DNA from: an uncultured Lachnospiraceae bacterium
Lineage (GTDB): Bacteria; Bacillota; Clostridia; Lachnospirales; Lachnospiraceae
Direction of reading: 5' to 3'
Assembly (NCBI GenBank): GCA_900550235.1
Contig: URRQ01000029.1
Span: forward strand, 1 to 30,139
DNA: 30,139 bases
Below the pieces are notes generated by a model. The model was given only the letters and a program-made list of their open reading frames with translations, did no database searches and was not told where the DNA came from. Shown one piece after another: positions 16,835 to 24,945 of this stretch (the stretch's first letter is position 1; the number at the start of each line of letters is the position of its first letter). Made by a program: the position numbers and the translations under genes.

Positions 16835-16847
16835 TGTCTAAAAGTCA
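16835..16847. promoter_or_regulatory. Second TetR operator-like site, upstream of the metal permease
   Basis: TGTCTAAAAGTCA plus the next five bases (GTTTT) matches 16 of 18 bases of the site at 17625. It lies between the tetR stop and the permease ATG. A weak minus-strand promoter (TTGTGA at 16882-16877, N17, TTTATG) would put this site just after the start of transcription. Confidence 0.6.
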
Positions 16848-16876
16848 GTTTTTCATAAAAACTATTTCTTATTCTA

Positions 16877-17503
16877 TCACAAACAGTTTGAAAATTTTGT
16901 CGAATTTTCTGTAAACCCATCAACAATATGCAAAATGGATTTGTGTAAATAGGGAAGGTATTCGTCTATGGTGACCGGCTGCTCCAGAATGATACAGTTA
17001 TAGCAAGTGGAACCAATCAGTTCAATAATCGTGAAAAGCATGATCTCCGGTTTTTCACATACGATATGGTTTTCTTCCATTGATTTTAAATAGTAATTAT
17101 AAAACGGCTGAGATTCATCTTCACCCATATTGTTGAAAGCATTTCGAAACACGCCCCAAGACAAATTTTTTGCAATAAACTGTAGCAAGCTATGCTGTTC
17201 TCTGAAACAGTTTATAATGTAATCTGTGATAAAGAGAAGCTGATTTTCAAAGCCTTCCACATGCTGTTCAAGTACAGCTTGATGTGCTTCGGCAAAAAGC
17301 TGACTGGCTTTGTGTACGATCAACTTGTCGCGAAGATCATATTTATCTTTAAAGTACAGATAGAAGGTGCCTTTTGCAAGACCGGCTTGATTGACAATGT
17401 CTGAAATGGTTGTTTTTGCAAATCCTTTATCCGTAAAGAGCTCAAACGCATTCTGAAAGAGTGCGTTTTCTTTTACCTTCTTTTTCAAATCTATTTTACT
17501 CAT
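16877..17503 (-). CDS. TetR family transcriptional regulator
   Basis: A 208-residue TetR-type repressor. The DNA-binding domain is clear at about residues 14-60, with FTDKGFAKTTISDIVNQAG and the recognition helix GLAKGTFYLYFKDKYDL. The C-terminal ligand domain is typical in length but not assignable to a known ligand class. ATG 17503 is preferred because AGGGGG lies seven bases upstream; ATG 17509 would sit right on the ribosome site. It is divergent from the MMPL exporter gene and co-directional with the metal permease 61 bp downstream. Operator-like sites occur before both, so it probably controls both targets and itself. Confidence 0.92.
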   Translation of the reverse strand: MSKIDLKKKVKENALFQNAFELFTDKGFAKTTISDIVNQAGLAKGTFYLYFKDKYDLRDKLIVHKASQLFAEAHQAVLEQHVEGFENQLLFITDYIINCFREQHSLLQFIAKNLSWGVFRNAFNNMGEDESQPFYNYYLKSMEENHIVCEKPEIMLFTIIELIGSTCYNCIILEQPVTIDEYLPYLHKSILHIVDGFTENSTKFSNCL

Positions 17504-17567
17504 GTTCATTCCCCCTGATGATGTTATCTGTTTGGTACATCAAAATATTTTGTCCGATTTCCTTACT

Positions 17568-17596
17568 ATTATTTCCGAAAAAAATGATTTTGTCAA
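17568..17596 (-). promoter_or_regulatory. Probable tetR promoter
   Basis: On the minus strand TTGACA (17596-17591), a 17-nt spacer and AATAAT (17573-17568). It is back to back with the exporter promoter, with the operator at 17625-17637 just upstream. Confidence 0.6.
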
Positions 17597-17623
17597 GAAA
17601 ATGACCAAAGTTCATTTTTGGTA

Positions 17624-17651
17624 TTGACTAATAGTCAGTTTTGCGTATAAT
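17624..17651 (+). promoter_or_regulatory. Exporter promoter with TetR operator
   Basis: TTGACT (17624-17629), a 16-nt spacer and TATAAT (17646-17651). TGACTAATAGTCA (17625-17637) is a perfect 13-bp palindrome that covers the -35 box and part of the spacer, the classic place for a TetR-family repressor. Confidence 0.8.
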
Positions 17652-17687
17652 GTTCATTGTAGAAAATAATTAGAGGAGATGAAACGA

Positions 17688-19790
17688 ATGGTCAAGACAG
17701 GAAAATGGATCGCGAAACACAGAGTCATTATTCTTATGACTTGCATTTTGTTGTTTATTCCTTCGGTATTTGGAATGGCAGCAACGAAGATAAACTATGA
17801 CCTTTTGAGCTATCTTCCGGAAAGACTGGAAACAGTAAAAGGACAGGATATTCTGGTAGATGAGTATGGAATGGGAGCGTTTTCCATGGTTGTAGTAGAG
17901 GACATGGAGTTAAAGGACGTACAAAAACTGGAAGATGAGATCAGTAAGATCGAGCATGTAAAAGACGTGCTTTGGTATGACGATGTAGCAGATATTTCCT
18001 TGCCGGTAGATATGTTGCCGAAGGACTTACGTACTGCGTTTTTTAATGGAGACGCCACAATGATGCTGGCGCTGTTTGATAATACCACTTCTTCCGACGA
18101 ATCAATGGAAGCGGTAACACAGATGCGTAAGGTTGTCGGAAAACAATGCTTTATCAGCGGTATGACAGGAATCGTTACAGATATTAAAAATATTTCATTA
18201 AAAGAACTTCCAATCTATGTTGTGATTGCAACGCTTCTTTCATTTTTAGTATTGGAAGTAACAGGAACTTCTTATTTGGTTCCAGTATTTTTCCTTTTTA
18301 GTATCGGAGCAGCGATTTTTTATAACTTAGGAAGTAACTTTTTCTTGGGACAGATTTCGTATATTACACAAGCATTGACAGCTGTATTGCAGCTTGGTGT
18401 TACGATGGATTATTCAATCTTCCTATTAAATAGCTATGAGGAGAACAAGCGGAGATTCCCGGGTGAGAAAGAACGTGCTATGGGGCATGCAATTGCCAAT
18501 ACATTTAAATCTGTAGTAGGAAGTTCAATTACAACTGTTGCAGGATTTATTGCACTTTGTTTTATGACATTTGCCCTTGGAAAAGATTTGGGAATTGTTA
18601 TGGCAAAAGGTGTTGTGATCGGTGTGTTATGTTGTGTCACACTTCTTCCTTCTTTGATCTTGATTTTTGATAAACCGATTGAGAAAACGCAGCATAAACC
18701 ACTCTTCCAAAAAGTGGAGAAACCATCTGCATTTATTACAAAGCACTATAAAGCATGGATCTTGATTTTTATCCTACTATTGTTCCCGGCTATTTATGGA
18801 AACAATCGCACGAAGATTTATTACAATATCGCGCAGTCTTTACCGGACAGTCTTCCGGGAAATATTGCGAACAAGAAATTAGCGGAAGATTTTGAGATGA
18901 GTAATATCCATATGGTGATGATGAACAAAAATATGGATAGCAAAGTAAAACGAGAGATGATGGAACAGATCGATCAGGTCGATGGCGTAAAATGGACGAT
19001 CAGTATGAATTCTTTATTTGGTCCAACCATTCCGGATTCTATGATTCCAAAAGATGTGAAAAAGATGCTGCAGAGTGATTCTTACGAATTGGCATTTGTA
19101 TGCTCAGAATATGAATCTGCGACGCCAAAGGTAAATAAACAGATTGCGGAGATTGATAAGATTGTAAAAGCAAGCGACAGAAGTTCTATGGTCATTGGAG
19201 AAGCTCCATTGATGAAAGATTTGCAGGATGTAACCGATACAGATTTGAAGACGGTTAATGTAATTTCCATTGTGGCAATTTTTATTATTATATTCTTCGT
19301 ATTTAAGTCTTTCTTATTGCCGGTAATTCTTGTATCGGTCATTGAATTTGCGATATTTGTGAATATGGCAATTCCATTTTATCAAGGAACGAGTCTTCCG
19401 TTTGTGGCAAGTATCGTAATCGGAACGATTCAGCTTGGAGCAACCGTAGACTATGCAATCTTGATGACGAGCCGTTATCAAAAAGAACGTATTAGAGGCA
19501 AAGCGAAGATGGAAGCGATTTCCATTGCTCACAAAACAAGTATGTTGTCTATCATAAGCAGTGGATTGAGTTTCTTTGCGGCAACATTTGGCGTAGCGCT
19601 TTATTCAAAAGTAGATATGATCGGTTCCATCTGTACATTGCTTGCAAGGGGAGCATTGATCAGTATGTGTGTAGTAATCCTGATTCTTCCGGCAATGTTT
19701 ATGATTTTTGACAAGCCGATCATTATGACGACATTTGGTAAGAGCCCTGAATTGAAGGCATTGAAAGAAAGGAGCAAACATCATGAATAG
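17688..19790 (+). CDS. MMPL/RND superfamily exporter
   Basis: A 700-residue transporter with the duplicated RND plan: one N-terminal helix, an outside loop, five more helices, then the same again. The matching helix-4 motifs are GVTMDYSIFLLNSYEEN in the first half and GATVDYAILMTSRYQKE in the second; their D-Y pairs are the usual proton-relay positions. The outside loops (about residues 35-165 and 370-510) are small, as in Gram-positive MMPL/YdfJ-like proteins that move lipids or drugs. ATG 17688 is nine bases after GAGG; ATG 17679 abuts the ribosome site. It overlaps the next gene by 8 nt, so the two products are probably made together. Confidence 0.9.
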   Translation: MVKTGKWIAKHRVIILMTCILLFIPSVFGMAATKINYDLLSYLPERLETVKGQDILVDEYGMGAFSMVVVEDMELKDVQKLEDEISKIEHVKDVLWYDDVADISLPVDMLPKDLRTAFFNGDATMMLALFDNTTSSDESMEAVTQMRKVVGKQCFISGMTGIVTDIKNISLKELPIYVVIATLLSFLVLEVTGTSYLVPVFFLFSIGAAIFYNLGSNFFLGQISYITQALTAVLQLGVTMDYSIFLLNSYEENKRRFPGEKERAMGHAIANTFKSVVGSSITTVAGFIALCFMTFALGKDLGIVMAKGVVIGVLCCVTLLPSLILIFDKPIEKTQHKPLFQKVEKPSAFITKHYKAWILIFILLLFPAIYGNNRTKIYYNIAQSLPDSLPGNIANKKLAEDFEMSNIHMVMMNKNMDSKVKREMMEQIDQVDGVKWTISMNSLFGPTIPDSMIPKDVKKMLQSDSYELAFVCSEYESATPKVNKQIAEIDKIVKASDRSSMVIGEAPLMKDLQDVTDTDLKTVNVISIVAIFIIIFFVFKSFLLPVILVSVIEFAIFVNMAIPFYQGTSLPFVASIVIGTIQLGATVDYAILMTSRYQKERIRGKAKMEAISIAHKTSMLSIISSGLSFFAATFGVALYSKVDMIGSICTLLARGALISMCVVILILPAMFMIFDKPIIMTTFGKSPELKALKERSKHHE

Positions 19791-22464
19791 AAATAAAAAA
19801 ATCAGAAAGAAAATGATGGCAGGTCTTGCAGTAGGAATGGCAGGAATTATGGGAGCGATGCCGGTATGTGCGGCAGAAGGAACTCCGGCAGTTACAAAAG
19901 AAGAAACTGTATATGTCAATGCAGCAGCAGACGGAAGTAAGACGAAAGTAACGGTATCGGATTGGCTGAAAAATGCAGGCGTTGAAAATGTGTTAAGTGA
20001 TCAGTCTGATTTAACAGGGATTGTAAATGTCAAAGGCGATGAAACATTTGAACAGACAAATGGAAGTGTTACTTGGAATACCAATGGAAAAGACATCTAT
20101 TATCAGGGAACAAGTGAAAAAGAACTTCCGGTAGAAGTGAAATTCACATACTATTTAGATGGAAAGGAAACAACTCCTTCTGAACTGGCAGGAAAAAGTG
20201 GAAAGCTGAAAATTAGAATCGATTATAAAAATCATGCAAAGCAAACGACAAAGATTAATGGAAAGAAAGAAGATATCTATAGTCCGTTTGTTATGGTAAC
20301 CGGAATGATCCTACCGGAAGAAAAGTTTTCCAATGTAGTGATTGACAATGGAAAAGTAATTTCTGATGGAGACAGAAACATTGTGCTGGGTGTTGGTATG
20401 CCGGGTATGAAAGAAAGTCTGGGATTGGATGAAGAAGAGGCATCTTCAGCAATAGAAGATATCCGCCTTCCGGAAAGTCTGGAAATTACGGCAGATGTGA
20501 CAGATTTCTCCATGGATCCAACATTTACAGTTGCACTTTCAGATTTGTTAGAAGATTTGAATCTCAATGATACGGATAACTTAGATGATGTAATGTCTTC
20601 TTTGAATGAGTTGGAAGATGCAGCATTAAAACTTGTAGATGGTTCTGCGGAATTATCAAACGGTGTGGATAAATTAGGTTCAAGCTATACGGAATTCGAT
20701 GAAGGAATCGGAACATTGAAAGAAGGAATCGATGCACTGAATTTAGGAGCTTCCGATCTTACCAAAGGAATTCAACAGTATACAAAAGGCGCAGATACTT
20801 TAAATGCAGGAATTCAGAAATATATGGGGAAAGACGGAGCGTTAAATGTTCAAGTATCAGAGTATGTAAACGGTGTGAATAAGGTTGTAAAAGGAGTAGA
20901 GGATTATACTGCCGGAACGGTATCTTTGGTAGATGGAGTGACAAATTATGTGGCTGGGGAAGAACAGATTGCCAATGGGGCGAAGAAATTATCTGAACTG
21001 AAAACAGGTCTTATGGAGATCAAGCAGGCAATTACAACGCTCAACGGGGCAGTCGATGGAAAAGGAAATGCTTCAGAAGATATCTATACAGCTTCTCAAA
21101 CGCTTGCCGAAGGAACGAAAAAGCTGAATGCCAGTTTACAGGCAATGGATAGTTTGATGAAACAGGTTGATAATATGACCGCAGCAGGGAAAGAATTAAC
21201 GGCACAGGCAGGAACGATGTCACAGACTGTGAAAACTCAGATTCTTACTCCGACTGAAAAAATGCTTCAGGCTGGAAATGAAATGATTGGAAAACTGCAG
21301 ACAGTCAGCGCGCAATTGGCAAATCTAAAAAAAGGATGTCAAGAAATAGTGAACCAGGCAACAGTGCAAGTGGAAGAAAAAGCAAATGCACAGATTGCAG
21401 CAAAGAATCAGCAGCTTGAAGCGGCAAAGAAATCAGTAGAAGCTTCCAATGCAAAGATAGATTCTGCTATTTCTGAGCTGAATGTACAGATTAAAAAGGC
21501 AAATGAAAAAGGCGACAGCGAAACGGTGAATGCTTTGAAAAAAACAGTACAACAGTTGTCAAATGCTAAAGTAAACACGGGAGAATTCAAGAAATTAGAG
21601 AACGTATCTGTCGGTGAAGTCGCTGTGGATCTTCCAATTCCGGATTTTACTTCCTTACAGACATCTGCGGCAAACATGAAATCTGAATTTGAGAAAATTC
21701 AAAGTTCCGTCAATGACCTCACACCTACTCTTCAAACAATGAACAAACTGTTGGAACAGATTTCGGCAGTGAAAGATCAGATTCCAACGGCTCCAATGGA
21801 ACAGCTAAAAGCTGGTATAGCAGAATTAGACGGAGGTATGCAGAAACTCAATGGAGCGATTGGTGTATTATCTAAAAATGTAGGAACTTTAGATCAGAAA
21901 ACAGATAGTCTTCCAGAGGCTATGCAAGGTATGGATGCATTGATGTCCGGTTTAGATGCTTTGACACAAGCAAACCCGATGTTATTAGAAGGAGCACAGC
22001 TGTTGAAAGAAAATGCGGGTATGTTGGTCGACGGTGTACACACACTTGCAGGAGGAACAGAACAATTAAGTCAGGGACTTGGTACATTAGGAACTGAACT
22101 TTCCAATGGTTCAGCGTCACTCGCTATGAATAGTGAGGCGTTGCGTGAAGGGGCAACAAAGCTTCTAAGCGGTACAGATCAGTTAGTGCTTGGTTCTGGA
22201 ACATTGCAGACAGCAAGTGGTCAGGTTCAATCCGGAATCTCCGCATTACAGGCTGGAGCGTTACAGTTGAAAAACGGAACAGTAGAATTCAATAATAAAG
22301 GAATCAAAAAACTGCAGGAGACAGCAGATGATCTTCTTGGAAGTTTGCTGGATCGAGTAGATGCATTAACTTCTGAAACTTGCAGTTATGACTCTTATGC
22401 AGGAAAAGCGGACGGAATGGACGGAAGTGTAAAATTCATCATTGAGACAGAAGGAATTGAATAG
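19783..22464 (+). CDS. Secreted heptad-repeat (xxxLxxG) coiled-coil protein
   Basis: An 893-residue protein with a signal peptide (basic RNKKIRKK, hydrophobic LAVGMAGIMGAM, cleavage near VCAAEG). An N-terminal globular part runs to about residue 275. Then come two blocks of the X-X-X-Leu-X-X-Gly heptad (about 283-400, e.g. LKEGIDALNLGASDLTKG, and about 726-840), separated by a long alpha-helical coiled coil rich in Gln, Lys and Ala. There is no C-terminal membrane helix or sortase motif, so it is probably secreted or held by its exporter partner. Proteins with this heptad usually sit beside MMPL or YhgE/Pip membrane proteins. Overlap with the exporter gene implies a common machine, possibly an extracytoplasmic tether; the function is unknown. 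Confidence 0.85.
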   Translation: MNRNKKIRKKMMAGLAVGMAGIMGAMPVCAAEGTPAVTKEETVYVNAAADGSKTKVTVSDWLKNAGVENVLSDQSDLTGIVNVKGDETFEQTNGSVTWNTNGKDIYYQGTSEKELPVEVKFTYYLDGKETTPSELAGKSGKLKIRIDYKNHAKQTTKINGKKEDIYSPFVMVTGMILPEEKFSNVVIDNGKVISDGDRNIVLGVGMPGMKESLGLDEEEASSAIEDIRLPESLEITADVTDFSMDPTFTVALSDLLEDLNLNDTDNLDDVMSSLNELEDAALKLVDGSAELSNGVDKLGSSYTEFDEGIGTLKEGIDALNLGASDLTKGIQQYTKGADTLNAGIQKYMGKDGALNVQVSEYVNGVNKVVKGVEDYTAGTVSLVDGVTNYVAGEEQIANGAKKLSELKTGLMEIKQAITTLNGAVDGKGNASEDIYTASQTLAEGTKKLNASLQAMDSLMKQVDNMTAAGKELTAQAGTMSQTVKTQILTPTEKMLQAGNEMIGKLQTVSAQLANLKKGCQEIVNQATVQVEEKANAQIAAKNQQLEAAKKSVEASNAKIDSAISELNVQIKKANEKGDSETVNALKKTVQQLSNAKVNTGEFKKLENVSVGEVAVDLPIPDFTSLQTSAANMKSEFEKIQSSVNDLTPTLQTMNKLLEQISAVKDQIPTAPMEQLKAGIAELDGGMQKLNGAIGVLSKNVGTLDQKTDSLPEAMQGMDALMSGLDALTQANPMLLEGAQLLKENAGMLVDGVHTLAGGTEQLSQGLGTLGTELSNGSASLAMNSEALREGATKLLSGTDQLVLGSGTLQTASGQVQSGISALQAGALQLKNGTVEFNNKGIKKLQETADDLLGSLLDRVDALTSETCSYDSYAGKADGMDGSVKFIIETEGIE

Positions 22465-22476
22465 TATATAAAAAGG

Positions 22477-22508
22477 ATTGGGATGCATGAAAATGCATCT
22501 CAATTTTT
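22477..22508 (+). terminator. Intrinsic terminator of the exporter operon
   Basis: ATTGGGATGCAT, a GAAA tetraloop and ATGCATCTCAAT form a 12-bp stem with one G-U pair, followed by TTTT. It starts 12 nt after the stop codon. Confidence 0.93.
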
Positions 22509-22522
22509 GTGAATTTTTCCCA

Positions 22523-22557
22523 TTGTCGGACAAAATGAGGTATACTAGAGATAGTAT
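22523..22557 (+). promoter_or_regulatory. Likely promoter region of the hydrolase gene with two small palindromes
   Basis: TATACT at 22541-22546 is a good -10 box, but no clear -35 lies at the right distance. TTGTCGGACAA (22523-22533) and ATACTAGAGATAGTAT (22542-22557) are both perfect inverted repeats around a short centre, and either could be an operator. No regulator gene points to them. Confidence 0.4.
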
Positions 22558-22585
22558 ATGATGTAAAAGGAGTGCAACGAAAAAT

Positions 22586-23281
22586 ATGAAGATTACGTAT
22601 ATTGGGCATAGCGGTTTTCTTATCGAATTATCGCATACGTTACTGCTGTTCGATTACTACCGAGGAAAGATTCCGCCTTTGCCTAAGGAAAAGGAACTGT
22701 TTGTGTTTGTAAGTCATCGTCATCAGGATCACTTCAATACAAAGATTTTTGATTTGGCGAAAGAGCGTGAAAATGTATTCTATATCATTTCTGCGGATAT
22801 TTGGAAGGCTGATATTCCGAAGCAGCTTTGGAATAAAAGTGTGCAATTAAAACCTCGTGAACGTTGGGAAAAGGGTGATGTCAAAGTTCATACGTTAAAA
22901 TCAACAGATGAAGGCGTGGCATTCTGCGTTACGGCGGAAGGAAAGAAGATTTACCATGCGGGAGATTTGAATGATTGGCATTGGAATGAGGAATCGGACG
23001 AATGGAATCTGCGGATGTTAGGACGGTACAAAAAGTTCACACAACCATTGAAAGGTCAGGAAATCGATGTTGGATTTATACCAATGGATCCGAGGCAAGA
23101 AGAAAATTACGCCCTTGGATTGGAATGGTTTTTGCAAATTGCGGATTGCAAAAAGATTTATCCGATGCATACGTGGGGACAATACGAATTGATCGGGAAA
23201 TGGATAGACGAACATCCAGACAGTCCGCATCGTGATAAGATTGTTCGGATTTATCAGCCGGGGGATGAATTTGAACAATAA
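22586..23281 (+). CDS. Metallo-beta-lactamase-fold hydrolase (UlaG-like)
   Basis: A 231-residue MBL-fold protein of the UlaG/PF13483-like group. The metal motif is SHRHQDHF with H44, H46, D48 and H49, and HAGDLNDWHW supplies the next ligand region. A C-terminal histidine in YPMHTWGQYE completes the site. It begins MKITYIGHSGFLIE, usual for these proteins. The substrate cannot be told; family members act on phosphodiesters, lactones or nucleotides. The AAAGGAG ribosome site is rather far (about 13 nt) from the ATG. It stands alone between the exporter terminator and the arsR promoter. Confidence 0.87.
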   Translation: MKITYIGHSGFLIELSHTLLLFDYYRGKIPPLPKEKELFVFVSHRHQDHFNTKIFDLAKERENVFYIISADIWKADIPKQLWNKSVQLKPRERWEKGDVKVHTLKSTDEGVAFCVTAEGKKIYHAGDLNDWHWNEESDEWNLRMLGRYKKFTQPLKGQEIDVGFIPMDPRQEENYALGLEWFLQIADCKKIYPMHTWGQYELIGKWIDEHPDSPHRDKIVRIYQPGDEFEQ

Positions 23282-23287
23282 TATATA

Positions 23288-23339
23288 TTGACATTTTTCT
23301 ATGTGAGTGTTATAGTAATCGCATAGAAAAATGTCTATG
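23288..23339 (+). promoter_or_regulatory. arsR promoter with inverted-repeat operator
   Basis: TTGACA (23288-23293), a 17-nt spacer and TATAGT (23311-23316). GACATTTTTCTATG (23290-23303) and its perfect complement CATAGAAAAATGTC (23322-23335) form a 14-bp inverted repeat around the -10 box. The right arm also holds CATAGA-N6-TCTATG (23322-23339), a typical ArsR/SmtB operator shape. Binding of the ArsR product would shut off its own operon. Confidence 0.85.
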
Positions 23340-23358
23340 TGTTTAGAGAGAGGATATT

Positions 23359-23673
23359 ATGGAATTGGATTATGTAGAGTATGCAAAGATTTTTAAAGTA
23401 TTTGCAGATCCTAAGAGATTGAAGATCATTGATATGCTGTCGAATGGAGAATTATGTGCATGCAAGATTTTAGAGGAATTTCAGATTACACAACCTACGT
23501 TGTCTCATGATATGAAATTGCTTACAGACATTGATCTCGTTATTCCGAGAAAGGAAGGAAAGTGGACGCACTATTCTTTGAACTTGAATAAGATGAATGA
23601 AATCTATAAAACAGTCGGAAAACTGATGATTCCGAGTGAATTTGTTCATATTGTAGACTGCGATTGCAAATAA
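23359..23673 (+). CDS. ArsR/SmtB family metal-responsive repressor
   Basis: A 104-residue winged-helix repressor. It has the family core FKVFADPKRLKIIDML, then GELCACKILEEFQITQPTLSHDMKLL (recognition helix near residues 44-57), and the wing PRKEGKWTHYSL. ELCAC in helix 3 gives a Cys pair (C-x-C) like the ArsR metal or arsenite site ELCVC, and the tail IVDCDCK adds two more cysteines. It is the first gene of an operon with a CobW-like GTPase, a thioredoxin-fold protein and an ArsP permease. It should bind the inverted repeat at 23290-23335 and release it on thiol-binding metal or arsenical. I therefore call it ArsR-like without fixing the inducer. Confidence 0.94.
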   Translation: MELDYVEYAKIFKVFADPKRLKIIDMLSNGELCACKILEEFQITQPTLSHDMKLLTDIDLVIPRKEGKWTHYSLNLNKMNEIYKTVGKLMIPSEFVHIVDCDCK

Positions 23674-23675
23674 TA

Positions 23676-23695
23676 ACCGGCGAGGTTTCGCCGGT
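23676..23695 (+). terminator. Hairpin without U-tract between arsR and the GTPase gene
   Basis: ACCGGCGA, a GGTT loop and TCGCCGGT form a perfect 8-bp stem right after the arsR stop codon, followed by TAAATAAATG rather than T residues. It may stabilise or process the arsR part of the mRNA rather than end it. Confidence 0.55.
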
Positions 23696-23747
23696 AAATA
23701 AATGAATAATAAATAGAAAAAATTCAATGTATAAGAGGAGGATAACC

Positions 23748-24686
23748 ATGCAGGAAACAACTACAAAACTATATGTGTTGACTGGTTTTTTAGGATCCGG
23801 TAAGACTACGGTGTTATTAAAGCTATTGGAAGAATTGAAAGGACATCGGATTGGAATTATTCAGAATGAATTTGGGAAGCTTGGAATTGACGGAACGATT
23901 CTTCGCAATGATGATATTCAGATGGTAGAGATCAACCGAGGTTCTATTTTTTGCTCGTGTTTGAAATTAAATTTTGTGCAGGCGTTAGCAGAGATGGCGC
24001 AGCAGGAGTTTGAATACTTATTTGTGGAAAGCTCCGGCTGGGGAGATCCGTCGAATGTGCAGGAGATTTTGGAAGCTGCAAAAATAGCGTCGAATAAGGA
24101 ATATGATTTCAAAGGTGTACTTTGCTTTGTAGATGCGGTGAATTTTTTGAAGCAGGTGGAAGACGAAGAAACAGCCTATCGTCAGTTGAAGCATTGTAAT
24201 CTCGCAGTCATTACGAAGACAGATTTAGCAGATGAAGAGATGATTTCTAAAGTATATGAAAAGATTCGAGAAATCAATCCGGTGTGTGAGGTGATAAAAA
24301 GCGCCAACGGTGAAATGGACTATTCTTTTATGAAAAAAGATCTGATGGTTTATCAGTGGGCAGAATGTGAGGAGACAACCAATTCCGTTGAGACGAAACC
24401 GAAATCTATTTTCATGGAATATGACGGAACAGTGGAAAAAGAAAAGCTGCATGTATTTTTACAGGCAATCGCAGCAGATGTACATCGTGTGAAAGGCTTC
24501 TGCAATTTGGAAGAATGTGGATGGACGCAAGTAGATGTGGTCGGAGCGTTGATTGATTATAAGGAGTCTGAGGAATTTGAAAAATCACAGTTGGTGTTTA
24601 TCTCTAAGATTGGCCCAATGGTGATCAAAAAGATTCTTGCAGCATGGCAGGAATGTGTAGGAAGCGAAATGAAATTGAGAAACTAG
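23748..24686 (+). CDS. CobW/G3E family GTPase (metallochaperone-like)
   Basis: A 312-residue G3E GTPase. Walker A is GFLGSGKTT (13-21), Walker B/switch is VESSGWGDPSNV (from about 93), and the guanine-specificity motif is ITKTDLAD. A C-terminal CobW_C-like part includes FCNLEECGWTQVDVVG. The metal-binding GCxCC loop usual in CobW/ZNG1 proteins is altered to GSIFCSC, with C69 and C71. G3E proteins hand metal to target enzymes or transporters using GTP. ATG 23748 has AGAGGAGG six bases upstream; the longer frame is rejected. It lies 11 nt before the thioredoxin-like gene in the arsR operon, so it probably handles the same metal or metalloid. Confidence 0.9.
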   Translation: MQETTTKLYVLTGFLGSGKTTVLLKLLEELKGHRIGIIQNEFGKLGIDGTILRNDDIQMVEINRGSIFCSCLKLNFVQALAEMAQQEFEYLFVESSGWGDPSNVQEILEAAKIASNKEYDFKGVLCFVDAVNFLKQVEDEETAYRQLKHCNLAVITKTDLADEEMISKVYEKIREINPVCEVIKSANGEMDYSFMKKDLMVYQWAECEETTNSVETKPKSIFMEYDGTVEKEKLHVFLQAIAADVHRVKGFCNLEECGWTQVDVVGALIDYKESEEFEKSQLVFISKIGPMVIKKILAAWQECVGSEMKLRN

Positions 24687-24697
24687 GAGGGACGAAG

Positions 24698-24928
24698 ATG
24701 GATATAAAAGTAATCGGAGAAGGTTGCGATAAATGTGATAAGCTCTATGAAAATGTTGTGGCGGCAGTAGAGGAGACCGGGTGCGATGCAACGGTAGAAA
24801 AAATACAGGATTTGATCGAGATTGTAAAACTAGGAGTGATGACAGCGCCGTCCGTGATGATTAACGGGAAGCTTGTGATCGCAGGCAGAGTTGCCCAAAA
24901 AGATGAGATTGCTCGTCTGTTAAAATAG
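24698..24928 (+). CDS. Small thioredoxin-fold redox protein (Thioredoxin_3)
   Basis: A 76-residue protein of the 'small redox-active disulfide protein' family (PF13192). The redox centre is GCDKCDKL, with a CxxC pair near the N-terminus. The cis-proline loop is MTAPSVMINGKLVIAG, as in thioredoxins. ATG 24698 has AGGAGGG six bases upstream. It is encoded 11 nt after the GTPase gene and 17 nt before the ArsP permease. Such proteins often accompany ArsP-type permeases and may reduce or carry the thiol-bound cargo. Confidence 0.92.
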   Translation: MDIKVIGEGCDKCDKLYENVVAAVEETGCDATVEKIQDLIEIVKLGVMTAPSVMINGKLVIAGRVAQKDEIARLLK

Positions 24929-24945
24929 TGTAAGGAGATTTGCAT

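Noticed and set aside
16848..16864. AGTTTTTCATAAAAACT as a terminator of tetR
   Set aside because: The stem is only A/T pairs with a 3-nt loop and no proper T-run on the minus strand; it is too weak to call.
20630..22310. Direct repeats as a CRISPR-like or satellite array
   Set aside because: The repetition is at the protein level (xxxLxxG heptads) inside one open frame; there are no constant repeats with unique spacers.
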